A DNA stretch of 64,000 nucleotides from Conoideocrella luteorostrata (taxonomy: Eukaryota > Ascomycota > Sordariomycetes > Hypocreales > Clavicipitaceae). The first letter of the stretch is position 1; every line of letters starts with the position of its first letter. The notes under the pieces are model-generated. The model was not told the DNA's origin, searched no databases, and saw only the letters and a program-made list of their open reading frames with translations. Made by a program: the position numbers and the translations under genes. Positions 11,269 through 24,200 of this stretch are shown piece after piece. The DNA is taken from NCBI GenBank assembly GCA_032433595.1, contig JASWJB010000110.1, positions 1-64,000 of the forward strand. The letters run 5' to 3'.

Positions 11269-11926
11269 ATGGTACAGTGATGCAAGCTCTCTTATTTACG
11301 ATATCTCTTCCCAAAGACTATTATGTACTGACACCAAACCTTCGCTATCCCAAAGGCTTCGGAATCGAGATTATACTCCTTCTCCCCCGATACAAAGACG
11401 CATCTCCACAATTTTCGTTTGAAAACATCAAGAGTCAACGAACCCCAGGCCGTTATCTGTAAGTCAGCTTAATGACTCGACCCGTCTCATCGCTGCAGCC
11501 GCTCAATTGTTGAATTTCCCACGCAGACATGATTGATAAGACAACGCACTATATTCAACAAGACCCGGAGGCAGCAGAAGTATACAAGTCCCTTGAAGAA
11601 ATCGGCGAGGAGTTGCCCACCGGTTCGCCGCGGTTCGTGCTGCTTAGCTATCCTCTAAAATCGGTATGTGTCACAAGAAATTGAAACGACCATGGATAGT
11701 TCTTTGTAACTCATTTGTGTTTTCTGCTATCCAGTCGGACGGTCGGACGCAGGTGCCTTACATGCTACTGTATTATCTCCCTTCGGCTTGCAATGACCAG
11801 ATGAAGATGATGTATGCCGGCGCCAAGGAATTGATGCGCAGCACAAGCGGGGTCGGTAGGGTAATTGACATCACCTCTTTGGAGGATCTAGAGGAGCTTC
11901 AAGAAGAATTTGACAACAAACAATGA
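11269..11926 (+). CDS. gmf1: Glia maturation factor (ADF-homology, Arp2/3 debranching)
   Basis: GMF is a cofilin-fold protein that binds Arp2/3 and severs actin branches at cortical patches. Four exons are reconstructed: 11269-11271, 11356-11458, 11527-11663 and 11735-11926, giving 144 aa, the normal length for the family. Exon 1 contains only the ATG codon; the donor GTACAG follows at once and exon 2 opens with GCT TCG. Recognisable blocks are MASESRLYSFSPDTK, YMIDKTTHYIQQDPE, PRFVLLSYPL, VPYMLLYYLP and YAGAKELMR, then VIDITSLEDLEEL near the end. Phase is kept across all junctions. The gene converges on Nbp35 with only 113 bp between stop codons. Confidence 0.92.
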
Positions 11927-11978
11927 AGGGAGCGTGGGAATGTCTAATATAATAAAATCATGAGTTGGATAATCTTCG

Positions 11979-12003
11979 TTTTTTTTTTGGGGGGGGGGGG
12001 GGG
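11979..12003 (+). repeat. T10-G15 homopolymer junction between convergent genes
   Basis: Ten T are followed directly by fifteen G and then AAGGG, midway between the stop codons of GMF (+) and Nbp35 (-). The tract must lie in or beside both 3' UTRs. Its exact length is uncertain because homopolymers are error-prone in sequencing. Confidence 0.75.
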
Positions 12004-12039
12004 AAGGGATATCCTTCAACATCGACAATATCATCGTGT

Positions 12040-13068
12040 CTATTCGTCAGATAATACATTGTTGGCATCTAATCCAAGCTGAAATGCCAAGTTCCTAACA
12101 ACCTCCTTAAATGCTAAACAAGCCGGGCTCTCAGGAAACGAATCGAAGTAACTCTCTCCATAATCGCATGCCATGCGTATTCTCGGGTCCAAGGGAACTA
12201 CCCCTAAAAATGGGATGCCCATCTCTTCTGCCAATCCTTTGCCGCCGCCCGTCGTTGGTCTGAATATTTGACTCTCGCCCTTGCACTTGGGGCATACAAA
12301 CCCGCTCATGTTTTCCGCCAGACCCAGGATTCTGATCCCGGCTTTCCTGCAGAAGTCAATCTCCTTCCGTACGTCGAGTAATGAAACTTCCTGTGGGGTC
12401 GTAACCATGACCGCACCATCAATTCCGCTGGCCTTCAGGAATGAATTAACGCTGAGGTGCTCATCGCTCGTCCCGGGAGGCGTGTCGACAAGCAGAAAGT
12501 CCAAGTCTCCCCATTCCACATCCTTCAGAAACTGCTTGATCAGTCCATTTTTCTTGGGCCCCCTCCATATCACAGCGTCGTCCCGATTTGGCAGCATGAA
12601 CTGTATGCTCATCACCCCAAGATTGTCCATGACCCAGACCGGCGACCAGCCGGAGCCGCTGACATGAATTGTCTCTTCTTCCACGCCCATCATCTTGGGA
12701 ATACTCGGGCCACAGATGTCCGTGTCCATGATGCCGACATTGCTGTCCGGGTTGGTTGCGAACGCATGGGCCAGTAACGAGGTGAATGTGCTTTTGCCCA
12801 CGCCGCCTTTACCGCTTAGCACAAGAATTTTGTGCTTGACATTTTCTAGGCGTGCTGAAATGAGGGGAATATCCGGATCGGGACCTTTGGGCGCTGATGC
12901 GCAGATGGCTTGGTTGGGACAACCGGCGCATGAGTCTGCTTGGCCGGCTTGTTGCGATTCCGGTCCCGGGCAGTGTTCTGGCTCTGGCGCGACAAGCTGT
13001 GGTTTTTGTTGAATGGGATTCGCGAGGACATCTGCTACGGGCTCTGGTTCTTCGAGAGAATGGGCCAT
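12040..13068 (-). CDS. NBP35: Nbp35, cytosolic Fe-S cluster assembly scaffold ATPase
   Basis: Nbp35 with Cfd1 forms the P-loop scaffold on which cytosolic and nuclear 4Fe-4S clusters are built. This is a single exon of 342 aa. The frame stays open to 13200, but the Met at 13068 begins [10 protein letters not shown], directly ahead of the conserved N-terminal cluster motif, so it is chosen. Cysteines at about 33, 47, 50 and 56 form C-x13-C-x2-C-x5-C, which distinguishes Nbp35 from Cfd1. The deviant Walker [10 protein letters not shown] lies at about 86-94. [14 protein letters not shown] and [12 protein letters not shown] are Mrp/NBP35 signatures. FVCPKC supplies the C-terminal CxxC that bridges the cluster in the dimer. 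Confidence 0.97.
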   Translation of the reverse strand: MAHSLEEPEPVADVLANPIQQKPQLVAPEPEHCPGPESQQAGQADSCAGCPNQAICASAPKGPDPDIPLISARLENVKHKILVLSGKGGVGKSTFTSLLAHAFATNPDSNVGIMDTDICGPSIPKMMGVEEETIHVSGSGWSPVWVMDNLGVMSIQFMLPNRDDAVIWRGPKKNGLIKQFLKDVEWGDLDFLLVDTPPGTSDEHLSVNSFLKASGIDGAVMVTTPQEVSLLDVRKEIDFCRKAGIRILGLAENMSGFVCPKCKGESQIFRPTTGGGKGLAEEMGIPFLGVVPLDPRIRMACDYGESYFDSFPESPACLAFKEVVRNLAFQLGLDANNVLSDE

Positions 13069-14890
13069 GGTGGTAGTTGTGGAGGGTTTAATATAACAAG
13101 CATGGCGTTGGAAAACATGAAGTGGCGATCCCGGTGTCGGGCGACAGCTTAATAATGCAAAAAGTACGGAGTACGTAGGTGTAGACCATAACCCACACAT
13201 GTCAATCAGGACGAGTGCGTACGCTACTATCCTTACTAGATATTTATTTACCTCATTCGTCCCCTCACTTTTGTCTCAATATAGACCTTGTCCACCTCCT
13301 AAGCCCTGTTCTGGGTTGTTAACTCACGCAAGGACTCGCGACATGCTGCAAATGTAGTTTGCGCCACGTGACTGAAGCGTAGGCGCCTCATACGGCCCAT
13401 TCAACATGTACATGCAGTGTGAATTGCGTGCGCTTTTCACCAATTAAATGTACTGCAACTCATTCGGTTTTCAAATATATATAATCTTAAAAGTAATGTC
13501 TTCGCAATGCGACAACTGCGAGCCTCTCTTGGGTTGATGTTACGTAGATGTATCCCGCATGCATTGATCTGAATCTGTTGGCTAGTACCTCTCGACTTGT
13601 CTTATGAGCAACCCGATTCAAAAGAAGGGGGGAACCCGTCGTGGATCCATCCACTTGAGCTTTTTTACTTTACTTATCGTGATATATAAGTCGAAGAGTC
13701 TTTATTACTGAAGAGATATGGATCACCATTGATTATTAATCTCTCTATGCAGACATGTTGTCAAGAGCACAGCCTTCGTAAAGCTCACGGAAGACGATGC
13801 AATTTTGGATATTCCGCGTCTACGACGCCTATAGAAACACCATGTATTGGTTGAAGGGGTTGCGTTACCACATAATGCCTAAATCACTCGTACTAACTAG
13901 CGTAGTATTCGACTTTCGAATACCGGCAAATAATATGACGAGCTTTTTCAAGTCCAAATACCTGATATTTTTGGCATGAAATCGTTAATGTGCAGGTTAG
14001 ATACGTGGTTCCCATACTTGTTGTAAAGTAAATGCTAGATAAGCAGACTTCCACTGCATCGTGTTGGAACCAGCATAGCCGAGAAACTCTTAATGAACAG
14101 CTGCCCATTAAAGGTTCTCGAGTTCTGTATTGGATTTAATTCTTTCTTGGGATTGAATAACCTTTGACAATAATTGGATTTCTGAATAATTTTCTGGTGC
14201 CAGCCAGCACTGGCTGTTGGGAGTTTCAGAATGGTCTTTTTTTTTTTTTTTTGGTCGGAGTGAAATTGATCTTGCAAAAGATCTCAGCCTCAGAGAGCGG
14301 GTTAGCCACTGAGCTTGGGCGACTTTTCATGATGCTGTCGATAGATGGCACGCAGTAAGTGACCCTGAATTTACGGGAGAAGAAAGAAGAGCATCACCGA
14401 GTCATGCAAGTTGTACGCCGATCTCTGCATTGTTTATATCTTCTAAATGCTGCCGTCGTCCTCTTTAACTTCTTCATAGCCCCGCCATCCACTTACATAT
14501 AATAGCACGCTTGTCCCTTTGCCGCAAGTCTGCCTCCCAAGATTTTGACCTAACATTCATCAATTATGTACCCGTGCTATGCTACTTCACCCTTTAAAAA
14601 TGCCTCTCATCAATACCTGATATGCTGCATAGTTGTTAGTCGCTCATCAGCCCGTATGCCGGACTTGCAACATGTGCGACTATATGTACGTTGCTCGAAC
14701 AATTTGGCCACTCAGCTCAGCTTACCTCTTGCCCGTATGACTCCTCCCGATTCCTAACTACTGCCGCCCATAATAAAATTGTTGTCTCAATGATTAGTTC
14801 GATATTTTATGGTATAACTTCCTTCCACTTTGCGCCTCGCAATAGTTTTGCGTCGCGTCCGTCGCAGATTCTGCAGCCTTATTTTCTTCT
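13069..14890. other. Intergenic region of about 1.8 kb between Nbp35 and Mtr10
   Basis: The right side should carry the Nbp35 promoter and the left side of 14891 the 3' UTR of the karyopherin gene. One TACGGAGTA motif is near 13156 and a run of 16 T is at 14237-14252. Only short ORFs without recognisable domains are present; I support no gene here. Confidence 0.5.
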
Positions 14891-17800
14891 CTAGCCAGAG
14901 AACTGAAATCTTGCTGCTTCCAGTTGACCTAAACCGTCTCGTGGAGCCACATTGCGACGGCGATAATTGGTAGTGAAGTCCTGCAGTAGTGTTCGTACAT
15001 GTCGGAGACCACTAATATCACCGGATGAGAGCTTGTCCTTTATCTTTGTCACTAGTCGCTGGGCCTCGGGTGCTGATACAGTGCCCTGGGGAAGAAGTTC
15101 AATGGTATGGGCAACCCATTCGGTGGTCTCAGCGGGCATGATCTCAAACAAGGCGAGAATAACTCCACTCCCATCTGCGAAACAGTCCCCCGGAAACGTG
15201 ATCATCATGCCAGCCATAGTTTGCTTGACAAGATCAGTACCATGTGTCATCAAAAGACTCTTGATGATGCCCTTAATTTCTGCGGCCTGCGCCTCAGGTA
15301 GGCCCTCGCTGCTTGCCGGATTGTCGCCCCCATATGACAACAAGTCTCGCAAGAAGTGCAAGGTCGAAGATAGGGGATCCCTTTGCTCCAGAGTCAAAGA
15401 ATAGATCGACGCCTGGAAGACGGGTGCCAGTAATTGAGACGGGATCAACTTTTGGGGGTAATACAAAAGGGCGTCGATCAAGAGACGGAAAAAATCATCA
15501 ATGACATCTGGCAGGTCTTTGGGCTGCAAATCAGCCATCACCCTAAGGAAAGCCGTTGTTTGCGCCTCGAAGAATGTGTAGATGTGTTCCGTCGTGGCTT
15601 GGTCTAAGTGCTCTCGGTCTTCCGAGAATTCTCGCAGGATAGCAGATGTGACCCAGAGGAAACATCCCTCCCTGGATGTGTTGAAGCCGCTAGCTAGTTT
15701 GTTTGCCATGTCTGGAAGAAGAGGAGCCATCGCTATCCGGTATGACGTAACCATATTGCGCCAGCATCGACAGATGCGCTCGCAGATGGGACTGAAATCT
15801 AGAAAATTATCCAGAACAGTGGAAAGAATGGGGAAAACCTCTTGCCAATATTTGACTGCGGGATTCTCTTCACCAGGGTTCACGAACGGTACAACATTCT
15901 GCACAAAGATGGTGATAAGTTGAAGATGATCTACAGACACAGGTGTTAGTTATCTGACGTTGCATCATGACCGAAACTATCATGTGCAGCGGCAACTTAC
16001 CAGCTAATGCCAGCTTGCCTTCCTCGTTGGTGGCGTGGTTGGCTTTAGCCATCAGTCTCTGCACCAGAGGGTCAGTGTACGTCTTGAGCAGTCTGTAAGT
16101 TTCAGCTACCGGCTGAACAGCGACGACGTTGGCGACACCCTCAGTTATCTCTTCCTTGCTCAAATCCGGCAACTTGTCTAGAATCTGGTTGTAGAACGTC
16201 TGCAGCTGAAGAACTTGCCCGCTAAGGAGCTGCTTGCAGTCAGTGCAGAAGAATTTCAGCGCCAGAGCAGCTGCCCTCAAAATCTCTTTCGAGTCAGTTT
16301 GGAAAGACTCAACAATATAATTGAACTGCGACTCCAGATATTCGGGATGAGCGGCGGTCCACTCAGTGTATCGTCCTAAAACCATGATCGTCGCAAATCG
16401 GAGCTTTTCGTGGCTTGGGATCTGGACCAACAACGGCATAAGCTGTGGCAGAACAATAGACTCATCTTTGTCAACCATGCGTCCCAATGCTCGCATGGCG
16501 AACAGGGGTGCCTCCAGTTCTTGCCAGTGAGGAACATCAGAGCCGTTAACTTGCCCTGCGTATTTTTGCATCCATAGTTGAATAGCATTCAGGACTTTGG
16601 TCAGACACTCCGTCACCCCCATGACGTCGCAAGAGTCCTTGAGGGTATCTCCCATTCGATGACGGAATTCGCGGAACTTCTCTTCCTGTTCACGATCGCC
16701 ATCAAAGAGATCAGCCTCGTCCCCAGACTCTGGTTTCGGGTATTCCAGATGCTTGAGCAGAATATCTACAAGCTTAGAGTAGATATCCATGAGCTCAACC
16801 CTGCCCTGGATGTATCGCTCCAAAACCAGATACTGCTTTAACTCATACCAAAAATCGAAGGTATGCTCGATAACGTCACGTTCAATATCCCGAGCGGCGC
16901 ACTGAAGGACAGCCTCTACCAATGGTCTAAACTGTGCAGGCTGGCGAGCTATACCAACCACCCAACTTGTGGCAGCTGTTGAGAAAACCTTCGTGAGCGC
17001 CTTCAACTTGTCCATATCTTCCTCATCGGCCGCCTTCGTTATCTGCGGTCTCAACGCGATGATCTTGGGATACATTGCCTGAATTGCATCTTGACTTTCG
17101 TCGATGTCCCTTGTTTCTCTCAGAATTGTGCAAAGACACTCAGCAGCCTCCGGGCCACATTCGTCGCTGGTGCTACCCGTAAAGATGTGTTCTAGCAAGG
17201 GGCAGTTGATGATGTTCATCACGGGGACTTCTCGGAGCCAGGAAGTTATACATTCCATGAGTTGTGGATTGCGCGATGCTGCCTCTTAATTTCCCATAGT
17301 AAGCACTTGTGGTTGCTAGAAAATTTGAGGCGAGGCTTAAGCTACGTAAGAACATACCTGAAGACTGCGAGTAGTTGACCAAGAGCTGTACCACCTGCTC
17401 TGTGTTGTCTCCCAACAAGACTTGTGTCCGTGCTGCAAGTTCTTCTTCCTATTTTCCAACAATTAGACTCTGGTCCCTATGGTGTATTGATGTCGATCGG
17501 GTGAAAGATATGTCGTCGCTAGAAACTTGGTTCCAAGTCGACAGGTTCGCGATCCACGTACAGACAAGGTAATTTTTCGACCTTCGGTCACTTCTTCAGG
17601 CAAAACTCGCAAGAAGTCCAGGATGCACGCATGGCTTTCGGGACTGTCGCTGAGGGACTGAACCACAGAAGGAAGAACATCGTTCCAATCCTTCATTTGT
17701 ATAGCGAGAATAGCCAGGCAAACGCAGAGCTGAACTCGGATGGGCTTCGGCCCGGCAGCGAAGTGCTTCAGCAAGAGTAGAATCTGATTTCTCAGCGCCG

Positions 17801-18199
17801 ACAATTCGCTCGGTGGGACTTGTGTGACGAGATCATAGGTAATCTGACGCTGTTAGAATATTCTCGCGGCCCGTTCAAAGTGCAAGGGAACAAAAAGTAG
17901 AAACCTTTCCACGGAGGGTTATGGCAGCAAACAAGGTTGCCTCTGGCTCAGCGTTGGATTGAAGCATTCCCATCAGCGTGCCCCATGAGCTTTTCTTCAG
18001 GGTCCATAATTAGTCTGGTTCACAAGAAGAAAGAACGACAGCAATCTGTCTGAAAGGCCCTAGCACGCACCGACTTCTGAAACCTCTCCAAATATTCATG
18101 AGCTTTAGTCTTGGTCTCCTTATGTCCAGTCCTCATCGTAATAACCGCCGTTAGCACGTCTGACGGCGTAAAAGCCTCCTGATTATCGTTCGAAGCCAT
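14891..18199 (-). CDS. MTR10: Importin-beta family karyopherin (Mtr10/transportin-3 type)
   Basis: Nuclear import receptor. In yeast Mtr10 carries the SR-like protein Npl3 into the nucleus and also affects tRNA traffic; TNPO3 is the animal counterpart. Six exons are reconstructed: 18199-18071, 17994-17905, 17849-17562, 17448-17358, 17284-16001 and 15930-14891, giving 973 aa, the size expected of the family. The N-terminus reads MASNDNQEAFTPSDVLTAV, then HEYLERFQKS-KSSWGTLMGML, an importin-N domain start. The rest is helical HEAT-repeat sequence including GPKPIRVQLCVCLAILAI, PVMNIINCPLLEHIFTG and IFVQNVVPFVNPGE. Each junction restores the frame and the family sequence. The Mtr10 assignment over other karyopherins rests on the overall pattern, not on a search. 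Confidence 0.88.
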
Positions 18200-19040
18200 G
18201 TTGGGTAATGCAGTAAGGCACTAGAGCAGGGATCCTCAGATATCCAGGAGTCGCAACTAAATGTTCAAGCAAGAGCTCCGGGGGGGTGCCAGCATAAAAG
18301 GATCCAAGACGTAGGCGGGCACAAGGCGCGCAGCTACGGTAGAGATTTGGTACAATTAGAACGGGTACAACGGACGAAAGGAGTGAGAGACGCGCTCGAT
18401 TTCAGCAGGTGAGGTCTAATGGCGATAGAGAATTATGGGCGAGAGACTGCCTGGGGAAAAAAGAGCACAAATGTTCGAAATCAAGAAAGCACCGGCTTTG
18501 GGTTTGTTGCTGACAGACACTGGTGGTTTCTGCCATAATGTTTGGCGGGGCAATGGAGGTCGCAGAAAGTGGCCTTGGGGGGCGTGATGGCTGGAGTGTT
18601 TTTCCGGTCCGTCCATACAAAATGCGATGCATTGTGCTCCGTAGCTATGATGAATGTAGAACGGCAGAGCGTCATCTTACAGGTGGAGCCAAGCATTTGA
18701 CAGAAGCCACGAACACGACACCATGAATAGTGCGCCGAATCAACACGCAAACCTGTTGAGACTCTCTTCTGGAGTGAGCGGTATTCATCTCAGTCACTCC
18801 TTTGACAAGAATCCCGAGATCATGACGCGAAGCAGGTAAAAATTGAATGTGACGTTTGTAAGGATGGTCTAGAGTCTGCCGCATCTCATCAGGGTGAACC
18901 GTCCCATAGAGGCTGAAGTCGAATATGCGGCTCTACGGCAATATGCCGATAATTACGTTTCGATCGTGTCTCCAGAAATCTATAGGGTCTATATGCAGTC
19001 ATAAATACCTCATAACCCAACTGCACATCCCAGCAGAACA
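18200..19040. other. Spacer with the Mtr10 promoter and cyclo-ligase 3' region
   Basis: Two minus-strand genes flank this 840-bp stretch: the stop of the cyclo-ligase gene at 19041 and the start of Mtr10 at 18199. No convincing ORF is present. A CTCCGTAGC motif is near 18639. Confidence 0.5.
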
Positions 19041-19885
19041 TCATGCTGGTTCTGAAATATGGGATATATCTGTCACCAAACTATCACCTGAGTTTAGTGT
19101 TGAACTCCCTGATGATACCTTTATTTGGCCATTGCCTAACAGGAGTCCATGTAGCCTCTTATCGTATCGACCCATGGGGACCTGTTCTCCGGGGTCACCC
19201 GACAGCAATTGCTCCGTGAGAGCCAGGCCATAAAATGAAATTGGCTTTGCCTCGTTGTCAGGGGACGCAGATTTAGCCAAATATCTATTCATGAAGAAGT
19301 CATAGAAGCCCTTTCCGTGCCCAAGCCGTCTCACAACACCCGCGTCGTCCAAGTCAAACGCCACGCCAGGCAGCAGCATCAAATCAAGACCAGCTTGGTC
19401 AGATTGATGAGAGTCTGGACCTCCTAGAATGCACTGCCGCTCATGGACTGTGGCCGGGTCGATGCTAGGAATACCCCAGCGGTCCGGCTGCAAATTTTCA
19501 TAATCCTGGATACTTTTCAGATGCACCATATCCATAACCCGTGCGGGAGTATTTGGAGCGTCCAATGGGGACTTGTGTAGGTAGGGAACAAAGACTTGTT
19601 TTCCAGAACCAAGCGCATGACGTACAATTACGTCTGTCTGGATTTCACCAGTGGGCATAGATAGATATATACTGATTCTTTTGGCGTCTAAATAAGGCTG
19701 AAAACTCTTGAGTGACTCGAATAATTTGTGGCCTGCACAATGTCAACATTCGCAGAACATGTGGCGTGCATGGATGGGTTAGATTTCTTACTCTGCACCA
19801 AGACCGACTCCGCAGATACGACCGAGAGTCTTTGTTTCATTAAGCTTCTCAGCTGCTGCTTAGCAGCTGAAAGTGGATAAGCCAT
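19041..19885 (-). CDS. 5-formyltetrahydrofolate cyclo-ligase (MTHFS)
   Basis: Catalyses ATP-dependent conversion of 5-formyl-THF to 5,10-methenyl-THF in one-carbon metabolism; the yeast counterpart is Fau1. Two exons are reconstructed, 19885-19792 and 19732-19041, giving 261 aa. The joined sequence reads AAKQQLRSLMKQRLSVVSAESV at the N-terminus with the conserved nucleotide-binding Lys/Arg, then LVQ-SHKLFESLKSF across the intron. Diagnostic blocks are ISIYLSMPTGEIQT, GKQVFVPYL, DLMLLPGVAFDLDDAGVVRRLG and the phosphate loop GHGKGFYDFF. The C-terminal tail after the catalytic core is somewhat longer than in bacterial enzymes. Confidence 0.93.
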
Positions 19886-21292
19886 TCTGACGAAATGAAA
19901 TGGTTTCCGGTGGCTGGTTGGACGTTATCGCTGGTTGAGTTGTAGCTGGAGACCTGCACCAACTGGGTGAGTAAGGTCGTTGCTCAGTCCAGCTGGCCAT
20001 CAGTGGGGCTAGTTCTGTACTGATTCAATTGTTGCACGGTATATAAGGGGTGATAACACGCACGAAAAGCGGCCTCTGGGCCATGCCATTTTTTGTGCAA
20101 GATCAATTGTCGGCCAGCCGAAATCCAATGCCCCAACATACTCCGTACTCGGTAGTAAGCAATAAAACATTTCATTGAATGCCCAGACTTTTGTTATTTT
20201 GTTCCCGGACTTCTTTGTTGTGCTCAATTCTATTTGCTGGCAGCGCCTGTTCACGTCTTTGCATCCACCTGCATAGCCATAGCCAGAGTCTTTGTTACAC
20301 AAGCAATGCATGAGAGATGCACGAGGCACGCGACAGCATCGGAGCCCACATTGACTATCTCGATTATCCCGGTCGTCTAGCATCAGTAGCGATGGTTGAA
20401 TCGTTTGTGCCATTGTTCCAGACAAACAGCAGACCGTGGAGTTTTCGGCGGGTCTACTAGTAGACGGAAGCCATACCATGTTTCGACTAAACATCCTTTT
20501 AAGAACCATCAAAATAAACGAAAAGACGGCATAGAGTACCTGCAGCTGCGAGGTTCCAACGCATCGTGCCTGCGTGAACACGGGGCCGGGGTGGTGTCCT
20601 TGCACATGCGACCCCAAAGATCTTGGTGAACATTCACAACGCTTCATAGCATTTCGCAAAGTTCAATACATGTCACTCCATACTACTTCCAGCGATGCTT
20701 GTCCGTGATATGTCTTACAGCGGCTTGACCCGCTGTCTATTCAATGCTGCGGTGAGGGTCTCCCAAGCCCGGCGAGAGTCACACGCACAGTCCATCTTGA
20801 CCCTGCCAACTGTCCATCAATCATCACAAAACGGGTTATCTATAATAGCGCCCATTTAAGCAACATCGGATACAACGGGTTTGACAAGGGCCATTTCACC
20901 ACATCCCTGGCGGAACAGAGACAAGGATAACCTGCCAGTGTTGGCGTACAAGATTACTCCGTGCTCCGTAATGGTTAGTACTCGCCGATTAACCAGCATT
21001 TGCCTCGCGACTACGGAGTACTTGCGGCTTTCATCCTCTTACATTCCAGTAAATCATTATTCATATGATAAGTTGCTTTAGCTGCATCAATTCTTGACCT
21101 TATGGCGGTGCCAGGTGATCTGCACAACCCCTCTCCTTGTTCTCGATAACGCCACTGCGGAAATCCTCATCCTTCCATTGCTTCTTTAACGGCGCATGAA
21201 AGGCACGCGATTCGGTTCATCGGTACCATTGCCCGTCGACCGCATCCAACTGACTGATCGGCCTTTCTCGCTTTCGCTTGACTTGCCCCGCC
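19886..21292. promoter_or_regulatory. Divergent intergenic region, cyclo-ligase and OPT promoters
   Basis: This 1.4-kb spacer lies between two outward-facing start codons, so it must hold both promoters. TACGGAGTA-type motifs are at about 20140, 20957-20970 and 21012. A 216-codon minus-strand frame (20009-20659) has no recognisable domain and is not called. TATAATAG near 20842 is a possible AT-rich core element, but it lies about 450 bp from the OPT start. Confidence 0.45.
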
Positions 21293-24200
21293 ATGGGCCG
21301 GCGCACCAACTCCACGTCCAATTCCAACACCAAGACTTCCACCACTGCTTCGTCCGAATCTAAGGCCAGTCCATTTGCCTCGCCACCGGTTGAGACAAGG
21401 GTGTCTGACTCCCAGCTGCAGGAGCAGGGCGTCCCTCTTCAAACCCTAGCAGCTGCATCGTCCTCCACTGCACTATCCTCTGCTTCGGCGACCTCGTCAT
21501 TACCGCCGCAGCCGACAAAGAAGACTTTGTCTTCAGCAGAGACAGGCTCTACCGCTAGTTCCTCGTCAGTCTCGTCCTCCATACCCGACCATGTGTCTGT
21601 CTTCCCGTGCCTCCACGAGGCAGTAACCGAGCCGACTCTTGGGACTCTTGATCTTCAGCTCGATGCTGTCGATATGGCCTCTAAGAAAACGCCTATACTA
21701 CGCGCCGTTCCTGGCTCTCGGCCGAATTCCTCTCCATACGGTTCCGTGGCCGTATCTCGGGACACCTCTCCCATGAGCAGCGACTCTGAAGAAAATGGCA
21801 CCCACCGCCTTCGCCAAGTTAGCTCACATTCCCGAAGCCATCGGAGCTTAAGTTCCCGGCGATCTATGATATCCCGGCAGTCTTCACGGCGATCCGAAGA
21901 CCTCGACGGTGCTGCATTAGTATCTGGTTTGGATGGGCGATTCGGGCTGGCCGAAGCACCACTGTCTAGTGAGATATTGGATCATGATAAAGACGAAGAT
22001 ATAACCTCGGAAGATGGGCCGCTCCTCGACGACGACGATGACGACGACGCCTCCACCGTGTCAGCAGCCGACCCCGAAGACAATTCACCACATGAGTCTG
22101 TTCGAGCCTCTGTATCCCCAACCGATGACACAACATTATCTATAAATACGCCTCGGATGTGGTGTTTATCGGTCATCTTTTCAATTCTCGGCTCTTCGAC
22201 AAACCTGTTTTTTTCATTACGATATCCAAGTGTCGCAATTACACCAGTCATAGCGTTACTCCTTGTGCATCCACTAGGGCTTTTGTGGGATATGCTATTA
22301 AAACGCCCCGACGACCCATATGAAGGTTTTGTTGATGGAGTTCGCACACAAAATACGAACGCCGGAGGGGACCCTGTTCAGCGAAGGAAGAATCGTGTCT
22401 CATGGAGGTTATGGCTCGCGCAAGGGAAGTGGAACGAAAAGGAACATACTTGTGTCTATGTGAGCAGTAATGTAGCCTTTGGCTTCGCCTTTGCTACCGA
22501 CGTAATAGTCGAGCAGACGCAATTTTACAATCAGCCTGCGCCAATCATGTATCAATTACTCTTGACTGTCTCGACGCAAATCCTTGGATACGGCTTCGCG
22601 GGCATGGCTCGGCGCTTTCTTGTTCGACCAAGTGGCATGATTTGGCCCGGAACTCTCATGTCTGCGGCCATGTTTTCCACATTACACAAACAAGATAATA
22701 AAATAGCCAACGGGTGGACGATTAGCAGATGGAAATTTTTCTATGTTGTTTGGAGTGGTGCCTTTGCTTTCTACTTTTTGCCAGGTTTGTTAATGCCAGC
22801 GTTGAGCTATTTCAGCGTCATCACCTGGTTTGCGCCAGATAACGTTGTCATTGCCAACTTATTCGGCGTGGCATCCGGTCTGGGCTTGTTTCCAATGACG
22901 TTCGACTGGGCACAGATCACATATGTCGGTAACCCTTTGTTGGTTCCTTTCTGGGCAGCCATGAACGTCATTGGCGGTCTCGCCATTGTCATGTGGATTA
23001 TTGCACCCATCTTCTACTATTCCAATGTTCTGTACACGTCTTACCTGCCGATCTTGTCCACCGGTGTCTTCGATAACACGGGCAAGATCTACAATGTCAG
23101 CAAGATATTGACTCCTGAATTTCTCTTTGATGAGGAGGCATACAAGACTTACGGCAGAGTCTTCCTGCCAGTGACGTATATGCTGAGTTACGGCATGCAA
23201 TTTGCCGGTTTGGCTGCCCTCCTGACGCATACTTTCTGCTGGCATGGGAAAGATATCTGGCGGACTTGGAAGAAATCGATGCAAGAGGCCCGCCAAAACG
23301 GGAAGCCGGAGTATCGATCCGTGCCTGAATTTCAGTCACGAGCTTCGTCTACTGGTAGTCTGAGGGGCGAGAACTACACCCGCATGTCGGCATCCACGTC
23401 CAACATCGATAATCTGCTCAGTCGTGAAGATATTCATTGTCGACTAATGAACCGATATAAAGATGCGCCGTTGGCGTGGTATCTGCTCACATTTGCCTCT
23501 ATGACCACCATTGGCATGTTTCTTGTGGAATAGTACGTCTTGGTCCAATGCAGACTTGCTGTGCCTTCAACTAACGAAGTTCAAGCTACCCCGTCCATCT
23601 ACCGTGGTACGGCCTCATCATAGCCCTCGCCATTGGAGCCATTTTCTTCATCCCCAACGGCATCATCATGGCAGTCACCAACCAACACAGCAGCATCTAC
23701 CTTATCTGCCAACTCATCTGTGGCGTGATATTCCCCGGTCGCCCCATCGCCAACATGGTATTCGTCACGTACGGGTACATCTCTTCCGCACAAGGCATCA
23801 AATTTGCATCTGATCTGAAACTGGGACACTACATGAAAATACCTCCACGGATCATGTTTCTCGTTCAGGTAGTTGCCACGCTTGTCTCATCCGTCACTCA
23901 AATCGGCGTCTTGAATTGGATGTTCGCCAACGTCAAGGGCATATGTACCGCGGACGCCCTCAACGGCTTTACTTGTCCCATTGCACGAGTCCACTTCAAC
24001 GGGTCCATCCTTTGGGGTGTCGTCGGGCCTGGTGAATTCTTCGGCCCAAGCGCCATTTACCGCTCGCTAGTATGGTGCTTCCCTTTGGGTGCTCTTCTTC
24101 CCATCCCGCTGTGGCTGTACGCACGCAACAAGCGGCGTAGTATGATCCGCAAAGTCAATCTTCCCGTCATATTTGGCGCCATGTCATGGATCCCTCCTGC

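Noticed and set aside
20009..20659. 216-codon minus-strand ORF upstream of the cyclo-ligase and OPT genes
   Set aside because: Cys/Arg/His-rich without domain pattern, lying in a divergent promoter region; no supporting splice or start context.
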